NCBI GenBank assembly: GCA_963771655.1
Contig: CAVYUG010000002.1
Coordinates: forward strand, 174,298 to 238,297
Length of the DNA stretch: 64,000 bases
Direction: 5' to 3'
Source of the DNA: JAWVFM01 sp963771655
GTDB taxonomy: Bacteria; Actinomycetota; Thermoleophilia; Solirubrobacterales; 70-9
Shown here one piece after another: positions 18,295-26,107 of this stretch. Every line of letters begins with the position of its first letter. Position 1 is the first letter of the stretch. Below the pieces are notes generated by a model. The model was not told the DNA's origin. It made no database searches and worked only from the letters and a program-made list of their open reading frames with translations. The position numbers were made by a program, and so were the translations under genes.

Positions 18295-19065
18295 GTGGAG
18301 CGCGAGTCGGCCATCGAGCTTCAGCGGCACGGCCTCGAGGCGTTCTACCGCGTCATCGCCCGCGCCGGCGAGGGCTCGCGCATGCACGAATTTCCGGGCG
18401 TGATCGCGTGCTCCGTCCCCCTCTGCCCGACGCGCTCGTTCCCCAACTCGGTTGTCTACGAGCGCACCGAGCACCTTGCCGCCGCGCTCGACCCGCTGGC
18501 CGCGGAGTATCGCCACGAGGGGATCAGGGCCTGGACCGTCTGGGTGCCCGAGGACGAGACGCGCGCGGCGCAGATCCTCTCCGAGGCGGGCCATCACCTC
18601 GACGCGACGCCGGCCGCGATGGCGATCGACCTCGCCGACCTCGCCGCGCCGGCAGCTGAGGACTTCGAGCTCGACTGGGACGACGAGGCCACCCCCGCCG
18701 AGATGGGGAAACTCAACGACGTCGCCTACGGCTGGGAGGACGGTGGCTTCGCCGGCGCCTTCACCCAGAACCCCGAGCCCGACCGCCTGCGCCTGTTTCG
18801 CGCCCGGGTCGACGGCGGGCTCGCCTGCGTCGCCGCCACCCTGGACGTCGAGGACGACTGCCTGCTGGCGATGGTCGCCACCGACCCGGCCCACCGTGGC
18901 ACGGGCCTCGCCCGCCGCCTCTGCCGCGCAGGCCTCGGCGCCGCGGCCGATCGCGGGCTCAGGACCTCGAGCCTCCAGGCCTCGCCGCTCGGCCGTCCCG
19001 TCTACGAGCGCCTGGGCTACGAGAGCTTCGGCGCGATCCAGATGTGGGAGCGCCGCGAGGGATGA
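18295..19065 (+). CDS. GNAT-family N-acetyltransferase
   Basis: Predicted 256 residues from GTG 18295. The C-terminal half has the acetyl-CoA loop VATDPAHRGTGLARRLCRAG followed by GLRTSSLQASPLGRPVYERLGY, the usual end of GNAT domains. The N-terminal half is a second, weaker GNAT-like lobe without an obvious cofactor loop. The stop overlaps the ATG of the next gene. The acceptor is not predictable. Confidence 0.8.
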   Translation: MERESAIELQRHGLEAFYRVIARAGEGSRMHEFPGVIACSVPLCPTRSFPNSVVYERTEHLAAALDPLAAEYRHEGIRAWTVWVPEDETRAAQILSEAGHHLDATPAAMAIDLADLAAPAAEDFELDWDDEATPAEMGKLNDVAYGWEDGGFAGAFTQNPEPDRLRLFRARVDGGLACVAATLDVEDDCLLAMVATDPAHRGTGLARRLCRAGLGAAADRGLRTSSLQASPLGRPVYERLGYESFGAIQMWERREG

Positions 19066-19409
19066 CCGGCTACTCCGACGAAGAGATCCAGGCGGCCGTC
19101 CAGGCGCTGTCGGATCCCGGCCGCTTCCGCGAGGCGGAGTCCGTGGTCGCCCGCGCCGCCCCGCAGCTCCAGAGCATCCTCGCCGAGGCGCTCGCCGACG
19201 GCGGCTGGTTCGAGGAGTCGCACGACGACGAGGTCCGCAAGGCGGCGACGGCACAGGGCGACGACGCGGCGCGGATCAGCGCCGTTCGGACCCTGCTTGC
19301 GGAGGAGACGAGGATGGGAATGCTCGTCGGGGTAGCCGTAGGATGGGCGCTCGCGACCGAGCTGCGCGCCGGCGCCGACGAGACGACGACGAAGGAGACA
19401 CCCGAATGA
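19062..19409 (+). CDS. small hypothetical protein
   Basis: Predicted 115 residues. ATG 19062 overlaps the TGA of the acetyltransferase gene, and its own stop overlaps the next ATG, so it sits in the middle of a coupled operon. The sequence is Ala/Glu-rich and mostly helical, with one moderately hydrophobic stretch (MGMLVGVAVGWALATEL). I do not recognise the family. Confidence 0.65.
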   Translation: MTGYSDEEIQAAVQALSDPGRFREAESVVARAAPQLQSILAEALADGGWFEESHDDEVRKAATAQGDDAARISAVRTLLAEETRMGMLVGVAVGWALATELRAGADETTTKETPE

Positions 19410-20125
19410 CCGACATCCGATTCCTTGGCCAGTCCTGCTTCGAGCTGACCGACGGCTCGACCCGCGTGCTGATCGACCCGTTCCTTAAGCCCAACAACCC
19501 GATCTCGCCCGTCACGGCCGACGAGCTCTCGGACCCGACGCAGATCCTCGTGACCCACGGCCACGCCGACCACGTCGCCGATGCGGCCGGTATCGCCAAG
19601 CGCGCCGGCGCTCCGATCGCCGCGATCGTCGAGCTCGCGCACTGGTTCGACGGCCTGGGCGTCGAGGAGACCTCGGACCCCAACCTCGGCGGGACGGTCA
19701 CCTTCGACGGTGGCTGGGCGAAGCTCGTGCAGGCGTTCCACACCAGCACGGCCCCGGGCAAGGGCGATGACCCCTTCAGCGCCGAGACAGGCGTCGCGAT
19801 CGGCCAGGCCGCCGGCTGGGTCGTGAACGTGGGCGGCACGACCTTCTACCACCTCGGCGACACCTGCCTGTTCAGCGATCTGAGGCTGATCGCCGACCGC
19901 ACCCCCGTCGACGTGGCGCTGGTGCCGATCGGCGGCCACTACACGATGGACCGGCACGACGCCGTGGTGGCGGTCGACATGATCGCCCCGAAGCTCGTGA
20001 TCCCGATGCACTACAACACCTTCCCGCCGATCGAGACCGACGCGGAGGCGTTCAAGTCAGACGTGGAGTCGCAGACCTCGGCGGAGTGCGTGGTGCTCGA
20101 CCCTGGGGAGTCGCACTCGGTCTAG
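19406..20125 (+). CDS. metallo-beta-lactamase-fold hydrolase, UPF0173 type
   Basis: Predicted 239 residues. The metal-binding H-x-H-x-D-H motif is THGHADHVADA near residue 55. FYHLGDTCLFSD and MHYNTFP supply the later metal ligands. The start MTDIRFLGQSCFELTDG is typical of the YtkL/UPF0173 group of metal-dependent hydrolases. Length matches the family. The ATG overlaps the upstream TGA. Its substrate is not established. Confidence 0.88.
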   Translation: MTDIRFLGQSCFELTDGSTRVLIDPFLKPNNPISPVTADELSDPTQILVTHGHADHVADAAGIAKRAGAPIAAIVELAHWFDGLGVEETSDPNLGGTVTFDGGWAKLVQAFHTSTAPGKGDDPFSAETGVAIGQAAGWVVNVGGTTFYHLGDTCLFSDLRLIADRTPVDVALVPIGGHYTMDRHDAVVAVDMIAPKLVIPMHYNTFPPIETDAEAFKSDVESQTSAECVVLDPGESHSV

Positions 20126-20135
20126 ACTGGCGTCC

Positions 20136-21044
20136 GTGGAGACGCTCACTTCGATCGCCGAACGCGAGGACTTCCTTGCCACCTCGGATCCGGCGCTCGA
20201 GGCCTCGCCGGACCGCGGCAAGGCCAACCTCCTGAGCTATGTCGAGCTCTACCAGCTCTGGGAGCGCCAGCAGTGGGCCACCCAGGACATCGACTTCAGC
20301 CAGGACCGGATCGACTGGCACGAGCGCATCCCCGACGACGAGAAGGTGCAGCGCCTGTTCGGCCTGTCGGCGTTCTTCACCGGCGAGCAGCGGGTCACCG
20401 ACGAGCTCGGGCCGATCATGCGCGCCTGCCCTTCCGAGGAGCAGCGGATCTTCCTCTCGACGCAGATCGCCGACGAGGCGCGCCACGTGCAGTTCTTCAA
20501 CCGGTTCTTCGCCGAGGTCGGCGTGCTCGACGGCACGGACGGCGTCGCCGATCGCCTGCGGGCGACCGAGGACAACCTCACGGCCTCGTTCACCGAGCTC
20601 TTCGACGAGATGCTCACCGGGAAGGTCGACCGCCTGGCCGCCGAGCCCGAGGACACCGAGACGCTCGTCGAGGCGGTGACCCTCTACCACATGATCATCG
20701 AGGGCGCCCTGGCCCTCACGGGGCAGCACTACATCATCGAGTACAACACGAAGGTCGGCACCCTCCCTGGCTTCGTCGAGGGCTTTTCGAACGTCGCCCG
20801 CGACGAGCACCGGCACATCGCCTTCGGCGTTCGCTTCCTCACCGACCTGGCCTCGGCCGACGAGCGCTATCGCGCGGCGATCCAGCGCACGATGGCCGAG
20901 GCGCTCCCGGTCGCCGACCAGGTCCTCGACCCTCCGTGGCCCGAGGAGGAGGACTCAGAGCTCTTCGGGGCGAACCGCGAGGAGACGCATGACTTCGCGG
21001 CCCAGGCGCTCACCCGGCGCCTCAAGGTCATCGGCCTCGCCTGA
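20136..21044 (+). CDS. R2-like ligand-binding oxidase (R2lox)
   Basis: Predicted 302 residues from GTG 20136. It is a ferritin-like four-helix protein of the ribonucleotide-reductase R2 superfamily. The metal ligands can be read as E84, E114, H117 (DEARH), E189 and E224/H227 (DEHRH). Two further residues point to the R2lox subgroup rather than a true reductase subunit. V87 is three residues after the first Glu, and Y184 is five before the third Glu; these are the positions that form the Val-Tyr ether crosslink in the Mycobacterium tuberculosis and Geobacillus proteins. No nrdA partner is nearby. It probably binds a Mn/Fe centre and a long-chain ligand. Confidence 0.85.
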   Translation: METLTSIAEREDFLATSDPALEASPDRGKANLLSYVELYQLWERQQWATQDIDFSQDRIDWHERIPDDEKVQRLFGLSAFFTGEQRVTDELGPIMRACPSEEQRIFLSTQIADEARHVQFFNRFFAEVGVLDGTDGVADRLRATEDNLTASFTELFDEMLTGKVDRLAAEPEDTETLVEAVTLYHMIIEGALALTGQHYIIEYNTKVGTLPGFVEGFSNVARDEHRHIAFGVRFLTDLASADERYRAAIQRTMAEALPVADQVLDPPWPEEEDSELFGANREETHDFAAQALTRRLKVIGLA

Positions 21045-21050
21045 GGCTCA

Positions 21051-21082
21051 ATCGATCGGTGGGGTCTCGCCCAACCGATCGG
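21051..21082. terminator. hairpin after the R2lox gene
   Basis: CGATCGGT and ACCGATCG pair, with a further GGG/CCC pairing above one mismatch and a TCTCG loop. It starts seven bases after the stop. There is no strong T run, so intrinsic termination is likely but unproven. Confidence 0.55.
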
Positions 21083-21161
21083 TTCACTGAGAATCATTCA
21101 GGAAACTGGCCGCCTGGCTGATGTACCGGTGTGCGGGTTCGGGCAGTCTTCTGACATCCCT

Positions 21162-21182
21162 ACCCCCCGAGCCGCGGGGGGT
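21162..21182 (+). promoter_or_regulatory. C6/G6 hairpin before a small ORF
   Basis: ACCCCCCG (21162-21169) pairs with CGGGGGGT (21175-21182) over a five-base loop. The ribosome-binding site GGAGGGGG of the small ORF follows immediately, and the C-rich arm could also pair with it. Confidence 0.4.
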
Positions 21183-21195
21183 GGAGGGGGACTAC

Positions 21196-21360
21196 ATGGG
21201 AGAACAGCGGATGTCGATTCCCTACGTCGCGCTAGGCCGCCGGCTGGATGCCAATGCGGTGCGCGGCACGTCCCTCAAAACCCTTTGCGGCGTTCTGGAA
21301 GCCCGGGTCGAGGTCATATATCCCTCCTCGGCCGTTACGGGCGACCTATCCCGTACCTAG
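21196..21360 (+). CDS. possible 54-residue protein
   Basis: A short frame beginning MGEQRMSIPYVALGRRLD, with GGAGGGGG five bases upstream, which is among the stronger ribosome-binding sites in the window. The stop is followed two bases later by a perfect 14-bp hairpin. The product is mixed polar/hydrophobic with one Cys and no known domain. The flanking signals make it more credible than most short frames, but codon evidence is weak. It lies alone between the R2lox and response-regulator genes. Confidence 0.45.
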   Translation: MGEQRMSIPYVALGRRLDANAVRGTSLKTLCGVLEARVEVIYPSSAVTGDLSRT

Positions 21361-21362
21361 TC

Positions 21363-21400
21363 GTCTCAGCTCGGAGTCAAGGATGGCTCCGAGCTGAGAC
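21363..21400. terminator. perfect 14-bp hairpin, terminator-like
   Basis: GTCTCAGCTCGGAG (21363-21376) and its exact complement (21387-21400) are separated by a ten-base loop. It starts two bases after the stop of the small ORF. No T tract. Confidence 0.65.
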
Positions 21401-21446
21401 CCTAGGTGCATCCGTCGCCGCGTAGACTCGGCACGTATGTGGGTGA

Positions 21447-21498
21447 GGGGCTTTGCCCCGAAAGCAGCGTGTGAGGGCGCCGAAGGCGCCCGCAAGAT
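21447..21498 (+). promoter_or_regulatory. double-hairpin leader directly before the response-regulator start
   Basis: Hairpin 1 is GGGGC-TTT-GCCCC (21447-21459), followed by GAAAGC. Hairpin 2 is GGGCGCC-GAA-GGCGCCC (21475-21491), followed by GCAAGAT and then the ATG at 21499. The second half matches the leader at 5606-5633. No normal Shine-Dalgarno sequence remains, so the leader probably controls translation. Confidence 0.45.
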
Positions 21499-22149
21499 AT
21501 GAGCACGAGGGACCCACGCGTACGCGTTCTGGTCGCCGACGACCATCCGATCTATCGAGAGGGGATCGTCCGGGCGGTGAACGAGCGCCCCGACCTCGAG
21601 CTCGTGGGCGAGGCCGCCGACGGCCGCGAGGCGCTCGAGGAGATCAAGCGCGTCGAGCCCGACGTGGCGGTGCTCGACATCAGGATGCCCGGGCTGGATG
21701 GCACCCAGGTCCTCGGAGCGATCCGGCGCGATGGCCTGGGCGCCTCGGTCCTCTTCCTCTCGGCCTTCATGGAGCCCGACCTGGCTTACAGGACCGTCGC
21801 CGAGGGCGCCAGCGGCTATCTGTCGAAGGAGGCCTCGCGACAGGAGATCTGCGACGCCATCGCCGCAGTCGCGCGTGGGGGCACGGCGTTCGCGAGCGAG
21901 GTCCAGGAGGGCCTCCAGAGCGCGGTCCGCGATCGCGGGCGGACCGACGGCGTCCCGGCGCTGACCGACCGCGAGCACCAGGTTCTGCGCTTGGTCGCAG
22001 AGGGCTTGACGGCGCCGCAGATCGGGGCCGAGATCAACCTCAGCCCGGCGACCGTGAAGACGCACCTGCACACGCTCTACGAGAAGCTCGGCGTCTCCGA
22101 CCGGGCCGCGGCGGTGGCCGAGGGGATGCGCCGCGGGCTGGTCGAGTAG
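21499..22149 (+). CDS. NarL/LuxR-type response regulator
   Basis: Predicted 216 residues. The receiver domain (residues 7-125) has the acidic pair D14-D15, phospho-acceptor D60 (VAVLDIRMPG) and the conserved Lys in GYLSKEA. The C-terminal LuxR helix-turn-helix begins LTDREHQVLRLVAEGL and includes AATVKTHLHTLYEKLG-like residues. It is a phosphorylation-controlled DNA-binding regulator. The histidine-kinase gene follows on the same strand with a short gap, so the two form a two-component pair. Confidence 0.93.
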   Translation: MSTRDPRVRVLVADDHPIYREGIVRAVNERPDLELVGEAADGREALEEIKRVEPDVAVLDIRMPGLDGTQVLGAIRRDGLGASVLFLSAFMEPDLAYRTVAEGASGYLSKEASRQEICDAIAAVARGGTAFASEVQEGLQSAVRDRGRTDGVPALTDREHQVLRLVAEGLTAPQIGAEINLSPATVKTHLHTLYEKLGVSDRAAAVAEGMRRGLVE

Positions 22150-22175
22150 GCGGCCCGGGGCCGGCGCCACAGATA

Positions 22176-22892
22176 GTGGTCATCGCGCTCGCGATCGCCG
22201 TCGTCATCGTGGCTGCGCTCTGCGCCTACCTCGCTCTCGCGCTCTCGCGCTCCCGTGCCCGGCAGGCCGACCTCGAGGCGCTCGTCGGCTCGGTCCTCGA
22301 CGCCGACGAGGGGATCCGCAGGACCACGGCACAGCTGCTCCACGACGAGGCGCTGCAGAGCCTCCTCGCGGCCAACCAGGAGCTGATGGAGGCGGCGCCG
22401 GGCCGCGTGGGGGTCACCCGGGCCCACGAGGTGGTCTCCCGCTCAATCGTCGATCTGCGCGAGGCCGTGGGATCGCTTCACCCGGTCACGCTCGCCGCGG
22501 GCGGGCTCGAGGCAGCGCTGTCCGCCGTGGCGCGCCGCGCAGCCCGCCAGGGTGGCTTCGAGTACACGCTGACGGTCGATCCCGACGCGACCGAGCGTCA
22601 GGACGAGCTCATCCTCGCCGTCGCCCGCGAGCTGCTGACGAACGCCGCCAAGCACGCCCAGGCCTCGCGGGTCTCGGTGACGGTGGAGCTGCACCAGCCC
22701 GAGCTGGTGCTGGAGGTCGTCGACGACGGCATAGGGATCGACGCGACCCGGCGTGAATCCGCTCTGCGCGAGGGACACATCGGCCTTGCCTCGGCCGCCT
22801 ACAGGGTCGAGAAGGCGGGCGGTTCGCTGGCCCTCGAGGCCGGCCCCGGCGGCGGTGGCACCCGCGCGGTCGCCCGGGTACCAGCCGGCTGA
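22176..22892 (+). CDS. membrane sensor histidine kinase (HisKA_3 type)
   Basis: Predicted 238 residues from GTG 22176. One N-terminal membrane helix (VVIALAIAVVIVAALCAYLA) is followed by the dimerisation box with phospho-acceptor His (TTAQLLHDEALQSLLA). The ATPase domain has N box LLTNAAKHAQAS and G1 box VVDDGIGID. No periplasmic sensing domain is present, so the signal is either sensed in the membrane or delivered by a partner. The frame is open further upstream, but that part overlaps the regulator gene. Confidence 0.85.
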   Translation: MVIALAIAVVIVAALCAYLALALSRSRARQADLEALVGSVLDADEGIRRTTAQLLHDEALQSLLAANQELMEAAPGRVGVTRAHEVVSRSIVDLREAVGSLHPVTLAAGGLEAALSAVARRAARQGGFEYTLTVDPDATERQDELILAVARELLTNAAKHAQASRVSVTVELHQPELVLEVVDDGIGIDATRRESALREGHIGLASAAYRVEKAGGSLALEAGPGGGGTRAVARVPAG

Positions 22893-22895
22893 GCG

Positions 22896-24512
22896 CTACG
22901 GCGCGTTCGTTGTGGGCGGCGGCCCGTTCTCCGGTGGCGGACCCGGATCAGGAGTCGGCTGCGGGTCGGGCGTCGGCGGGATCACCACGGGTGGAATCGG
23001 CGCCGGACTGGGCGTCGGCGGCGGCGTCAGGACCGGCGGCGGCTCGGGTGCCGGGCCGCCGTAGGTGGGGGGCGGAGCGCCTTGGCCGCTGGCGTCGGGG
23101 ACGCCACCCGATCCGTCGACGCCGGTGCCCGTCGCGCCGCCGGACGGGGGTGGCGTCGTGGTGCCCGGATCGCCGGTGGTCGAACCGGTGGGCGGAGCGC
23201 CGGGCGCCGGTGGCGCGTCGGCCTTCGGTCCACTACCGGTCGAGGCCCGCGGGTCCTGCACGGGGGAGCCGGTTGCGGAGGTGGCCTGCGAGCTTGCGCC
23301 GCCGGTCGCGTGGCTCGACATCACGCGACGGTCCGCCGCGCGGTGTGAGCCGGAAACCCGTGCCGTGGCCGACGAGGCGGTCGGGGCGCTCCGCGAGCTG
23401 CTCTTGCTCGTGATGTCCTGCACACCGACCGCGCCGGCTGTGATCAACGCCGCGGTCGCGAAGCCCGTGGCCGCCTTGGCGCCGACCGCGCCGAGCGCTC
23501 CGCCAGCGAGGCCCGAGCCGATGCCGCTGCCGGTGAGGCCGGCGCCCGCCGCGCCGGCGCCGATCGCCGCCCCGGAGGTTCCGGCCGCAGCGCCGCCGGC
23601 CGCGCCCGCGCCCGTGGCGCCTGCGCCCGCGCCGGCGCCGGTCGTGCCCGCTCCGGTCGCGCCCGCGCCGCCCGCCGACCCGGCGGAGCCGCCGGAGCTC
23701 GAGCCGCCGAAGATCTTCCCGGCGATCAGTGCCTTGAGCGCGAGGAGCGGGAACACGGGCGACAGCGCGGCGAGCGCCTTCGTGCTCGAGCGAAGCTCGG
23801 AGCGGTAGCGCCCGCAGCCCTCGCACTTGCGAACGTGGTGCCGGCTCGCGCCGTCGAGCTTTGACAGTCCCTCCGCGGCCTCGGCGAGGAGGAGGCGAAC
23901 CTCGCTGCAGTCGAGAACCCGCGACTCGCTGGCCTCGGCGAGCGACATGCGCGCCCGCACCAGAAGCGATTTCACCGCCGGCAGGGTCGTGCCCATGGCC
24001 TCGGCGATCTCCTCGTATGAGAGATCGTCGATCTCGCGCAGCACCAGCGCGGTGCGCTGCGTCTCGGGCAGCTCGCCCACGTCGGCGAAGATCGCCTTCA
24101 GCTCCTCGCGCCGCTGCACGCGCTCGAGCGTCCCCGCGCCGTTCGACTCGAGGACGTCCATCGTGTCCTGTCCCTCCGGCACCGGCTTGCGAAGGTGGTT
24201 CAGGCACCGGTTCCGTGCGATCCGGTAGAGCCAAGGCCGCACGTTGATCGGCCGTGTGTCGGCGAGCATCGCCGCGTGCGCGTTGACGAACACCTCCTGG
24301 AGCACGTCCTCGGCGTCCTCGGACGACGAGAGGATTCCGCGACAGAAGGCGAGAAGGCGCGACTGGTAGCGATCGAACAGCACCTCGAACGCCCGGTCAT
24401 GGTGCTCGCGGATCAGCCCGACGAGCTTGTCGTCGCCCTGAAGCCGGAGCAGCGGCGAGCGCCGGGCAAGCAACCCGCTTCGGCTCGCGTGAGTGAGGGT
24501 GGAGGCCTCCAT
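22896..24512 (-). CDS. ECF sigma factor fused to zinc-finger, membrane helix and Pro-rich exported tail
   Basis: Predicted 538 residues. Residues about 30-105 are sigma region 2 (FEVLFDRYQSRLLAFCRG, EDAEDVLQEVF). Residues about 145-200 are region 4 (LPETQRTALVLREID, DLSYEEIAEAMGTTLPAVKS). Then comes HVRKCEGC, the H-x3-C-x2-C zinc signature of anti-sigma factors, a Gly/Ala-rich linker, and a hydrophobic helix (AATGFATAALITAGAVGV). The final 150 residues are rich in Pro, Thr and Gly and would lie outside the membrane. The sigma factor thus seems to carry its own anti-sigma-like tether. ECF groups with similar C-terminal extensions are known in Actinobacteria. The two-component pair lies tail to tail with it. 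Confidence 0.85.
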   Translation of the reverse strand: MEASTLTHASRSGLLARRSPLLRLQGDDKLVGLIREHHDRAFEVLFDRYQSRLLAFCRGILSSSEDAEDVLQEVFVNAHAAMLADTRPINVRPWLYRIARNRCLNHLRKPVPEGQDTMDVLESNGAGTLERVQRREELKAIFADVGELPETQRTALVLREIDDLSYEEIAEAMGTTLPAVKSLLVRARMSLAEASESRVLDCSEVRLLLAEAAEGLSKLDGASRHHVRKCEGCGRYRSELRSSTKALAALSPVFPLLALKALIAGKIFGGSSSGGSAGSAGGAGATGAGTTGAGAGAGATGAGAAGGAAAGTSGAAIGAGAAGAGLTGSGIGSGLAGGALGAVGAKAATGFATAALITAGAVGVQDITSKSSSRSAPTASSATARVSGSHRAADRRVMSSHATGGASSQATSATGSPVQDPRASTGSGPKADAPPAPGAPPTGSTTGDPGTTTPPPSGGATGTGVDGSGGVPDASGQGAPPPTYGGPAPEPPPVLTPPPTPSPAPIPPVVIPPTPDPQPTPDPGPPPENGPPPTTNAP

Positions 24513-24592
24513 CCCGTTACCTAGAGGAACACCGTACCCCGCCCTTAGTTGCGAATCAAGCTCGCGGGCCTAATAAGAGGTCAGCCGAGGAG

Positions 24593-24677
24593 TGCCCGGG
24601 GCGGGACTCGAACCCGCAAGCCCTCTCGGGCAGCAGCTTTTAAGGCCACCTGACTTCACCAATTTGTCAACCCGGGC
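24593..24677 (-). tRNA. tRNA-Leu, anticodon TAA
   Basis: The acceptor stem GCCCGGG pairs with CCCGGGC. The T arm is GCGGG-TTCGAGT-CCCGC. A long variable arm (GCCC-GAGA-GGGC) marks a class II tRNA. The anticodon loop reads CTTAAAA, giving TAA (anticodon at 24640-24642). CCA is not encoded at the 3' end. The anticodon stem has two G-U pairs. Confidence 0.9.
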
Positions 24678-24724
24678 TGGGGCGGATCGTAATGAGGCGT
24701 TCCGTCCTCTCCAATCAGAAACAT

Positions 24725-25492
24725 ATGTTCGTGTATCCCCGGGAGACAGTCGAGGAGGCGCTCCGCTTACGGGCAGCTGGGGTATCGATTGCCGGGTGTT
24801 CCCGGCGGCTCGGCGCGGCGCGGTCCACGATTCGAAGTTGGAGCGCTGAGGGGATTGAACGGCGCGGGCATCGAGCACCAAGGCCGATGCCTGCCGACGG
24901 ACGGGCTGCATTGCCCGTCGGAGCCGAGGCCCGCTATGCATATTTGCTCGGCGTTTACCTCGGAGATGGCTATCTGGCATACAACCGGCGCGGGGTATAC
25001 GCGCTGCGACTGGCGATGGACGCCAAGTATCCGGGCCTCATAGGTCGGGCCCGCGAGGCGATTTCGACAATACTGCCGCGGAACCGCGTGGGCGCCTATT
25101 CGCGGCACGCGCAAGCCGCCGTCGATGTCGTTTCCTACTCGAAGTTGTGGCCGTTGCTTCTTCCCCAGCATGGGCCGGGAAAGAAGCACGAGCGCCGCAT
25201 CGAACTCGAGGAATGGCAGCGGGCAATCACCAGCCAACACCCGCGCGATCTCATCCGGGGCCTTCTCCATGCCGATGGTTGCCGTTTCGTGGCTCGGCAG
25301 CGATCGCGCGGGAAGATCTATATGTATCCGAGATACGCGTTCTCGAACCGCTCAGAGGACATCAAACGAATCCTCACCGAGCATCTCGACCGCATCGACG
25401 TAGCATGGACCGCCGTTCCGCCGGTGACGATTCAGGTCGCCCGCCGCCAGGGCGTGGCGATTCTCGAAGAGTTCGTGGGCCCTAAGGCCTAA
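24725..25492 (+). CDS. LAGLIDADG-family protein with N-terminal helix-turn-helix
   Basis: Predicted about 255 residues from ATG 24725 (an alternative start at 24692 is possible). The head (ETVEEALRLRAAGVSIAGCS, ARSTIRSW) is a helix-turn-helix of the transposase/repressor kind. Two LAGLIDADG-type segments follow: LLGVYLGDGYL near residue 85 and LIRGLLHADGCRF near 180. Both acidic residues are kept, so it may cut DNA like a free-standing homing endonuclease, though relatives in actinobacteria may be regulators. It starts 47 bases from the tRNA-Leu gene and is less GC-rich than its neighbours, which hints at transfer. Confidence 0.7.
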   Translation: MFVYPRETVEEALRLRAAGVSIAGCSRRLGAARSTIRSWSAEGIERRGHRAPRPMPADGRAALPVGAEARYAYLLGVYLGDGYLAYNRRGVYALRLAMDAKYPGLIGRAREAISTILPRNRVGAYSRHAQAAVDVVSYSKLWPLLLPQHGPGKKHERRIELEEWQRAITSQHPRDLIRGLLHADGCRFVARQRSRGKIYMYPRYAFSNRSEDIKRILTEHLDRIDVAWTAVPPVTIQVARRQGVAILEEFVGPKA

Positions 25493-25498
25493 AGCGCA

Positions 25499-26107
25499 TC
25501 AGCCCTCGGGGCGGACCACGCGGACGTTGAAGGTCGGTGTGTCCAGGGCGCCCATCAGGCGGACCCATAGCAGCAGGTAGGCCTCCATGCCGCGGGCGGC
25601 GGTGATGTCGCCCACGTCGATGATGTCGCCCGAGAGCCAGCCGAACGTCTCGAGGATCTCGATCACCTCGGCCTTGGCCGATTTCTCGTTGCCGCAGAGG
25701 AAGAGGTTTGACTCCTCGCCGAGAAGGGCCGGCTCGACCATGACCGCCGCCGTGACCGTGTTGAGGGCCTTGACGACGTTGGCGTCCGGGTGGGCACGCT
25801 GGATCTGCTCGGCGAGCGAGTCGTCATTGGCGACGGTGAGCGTGGGCGGAAAGCCCTCGCTGAAGTCGAGGGGATTGGCGATGTCCCATAGCGTCTTGCC
25901 GGCGAGGTTCTCGGAGCCGGCCGCTTCGAGCGCCTCGAGCGAGGCGGAGCCCGCCGTGGCGTTGACGACGATCTCGCCGAACGAAGCCGCCTCGGCATAG
26001 GTGCCTTCGCTTCGCGTCCCCATCTTCACCTCGTGACCCACCTCGGTCAGCTTCGTGCCGACCGTCTTGCCGACCGTGCCCGTGCCGAGGACTCCGATGC
26101 GGCTCAC
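25499..26107 (-). CDS. F420-dependent NADP-reductase-like oxidoreductase
   Basis: Predicted 202 residues from GTG at 26107, overlapping the stop of the upstream gene by GTGA. The N-terminal Rossmann loop is IGVLGTGTVGKTVG. VVNATAGSASLEAL, DANVVKALNTVTAAVM and NLFLCGNEKSAK follow the layout of small NADP/F420 oxidoreductases. It could pass electrons between F420 and NADP, but such proteins are often annotated by similarity only. A longer open frame runs upstream through the aldehyde dehydrogenase in the wrong frame and is not coding there. Confidence 0.75.
   Translation of the reverse strand: MSRIGVLGTGTVGKTVGTKLTEVGHEVKMGTRSEGTYAEAASFGEIVVNATAGSASLEALEAAGSENLAGKTLWDIANPLDFSEGFPPTLTVANDDSLAEQIQRAHPDANVVKALNTVTAAVMVEPALLGEESNLFLCGNEKSAKAEVIEILETFGWLSGDIIDVGDITAARGMEAYLLLWVRLMGALDTPTFNVRVVRPEG

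Noticed and set aside
20136..21044. Ribonucleotide reductase small subunit (nrdB/nrdF)
   Set aside because: Val and Tyr crosslink positions and the lack of a large-subunit gene favour R2lox.
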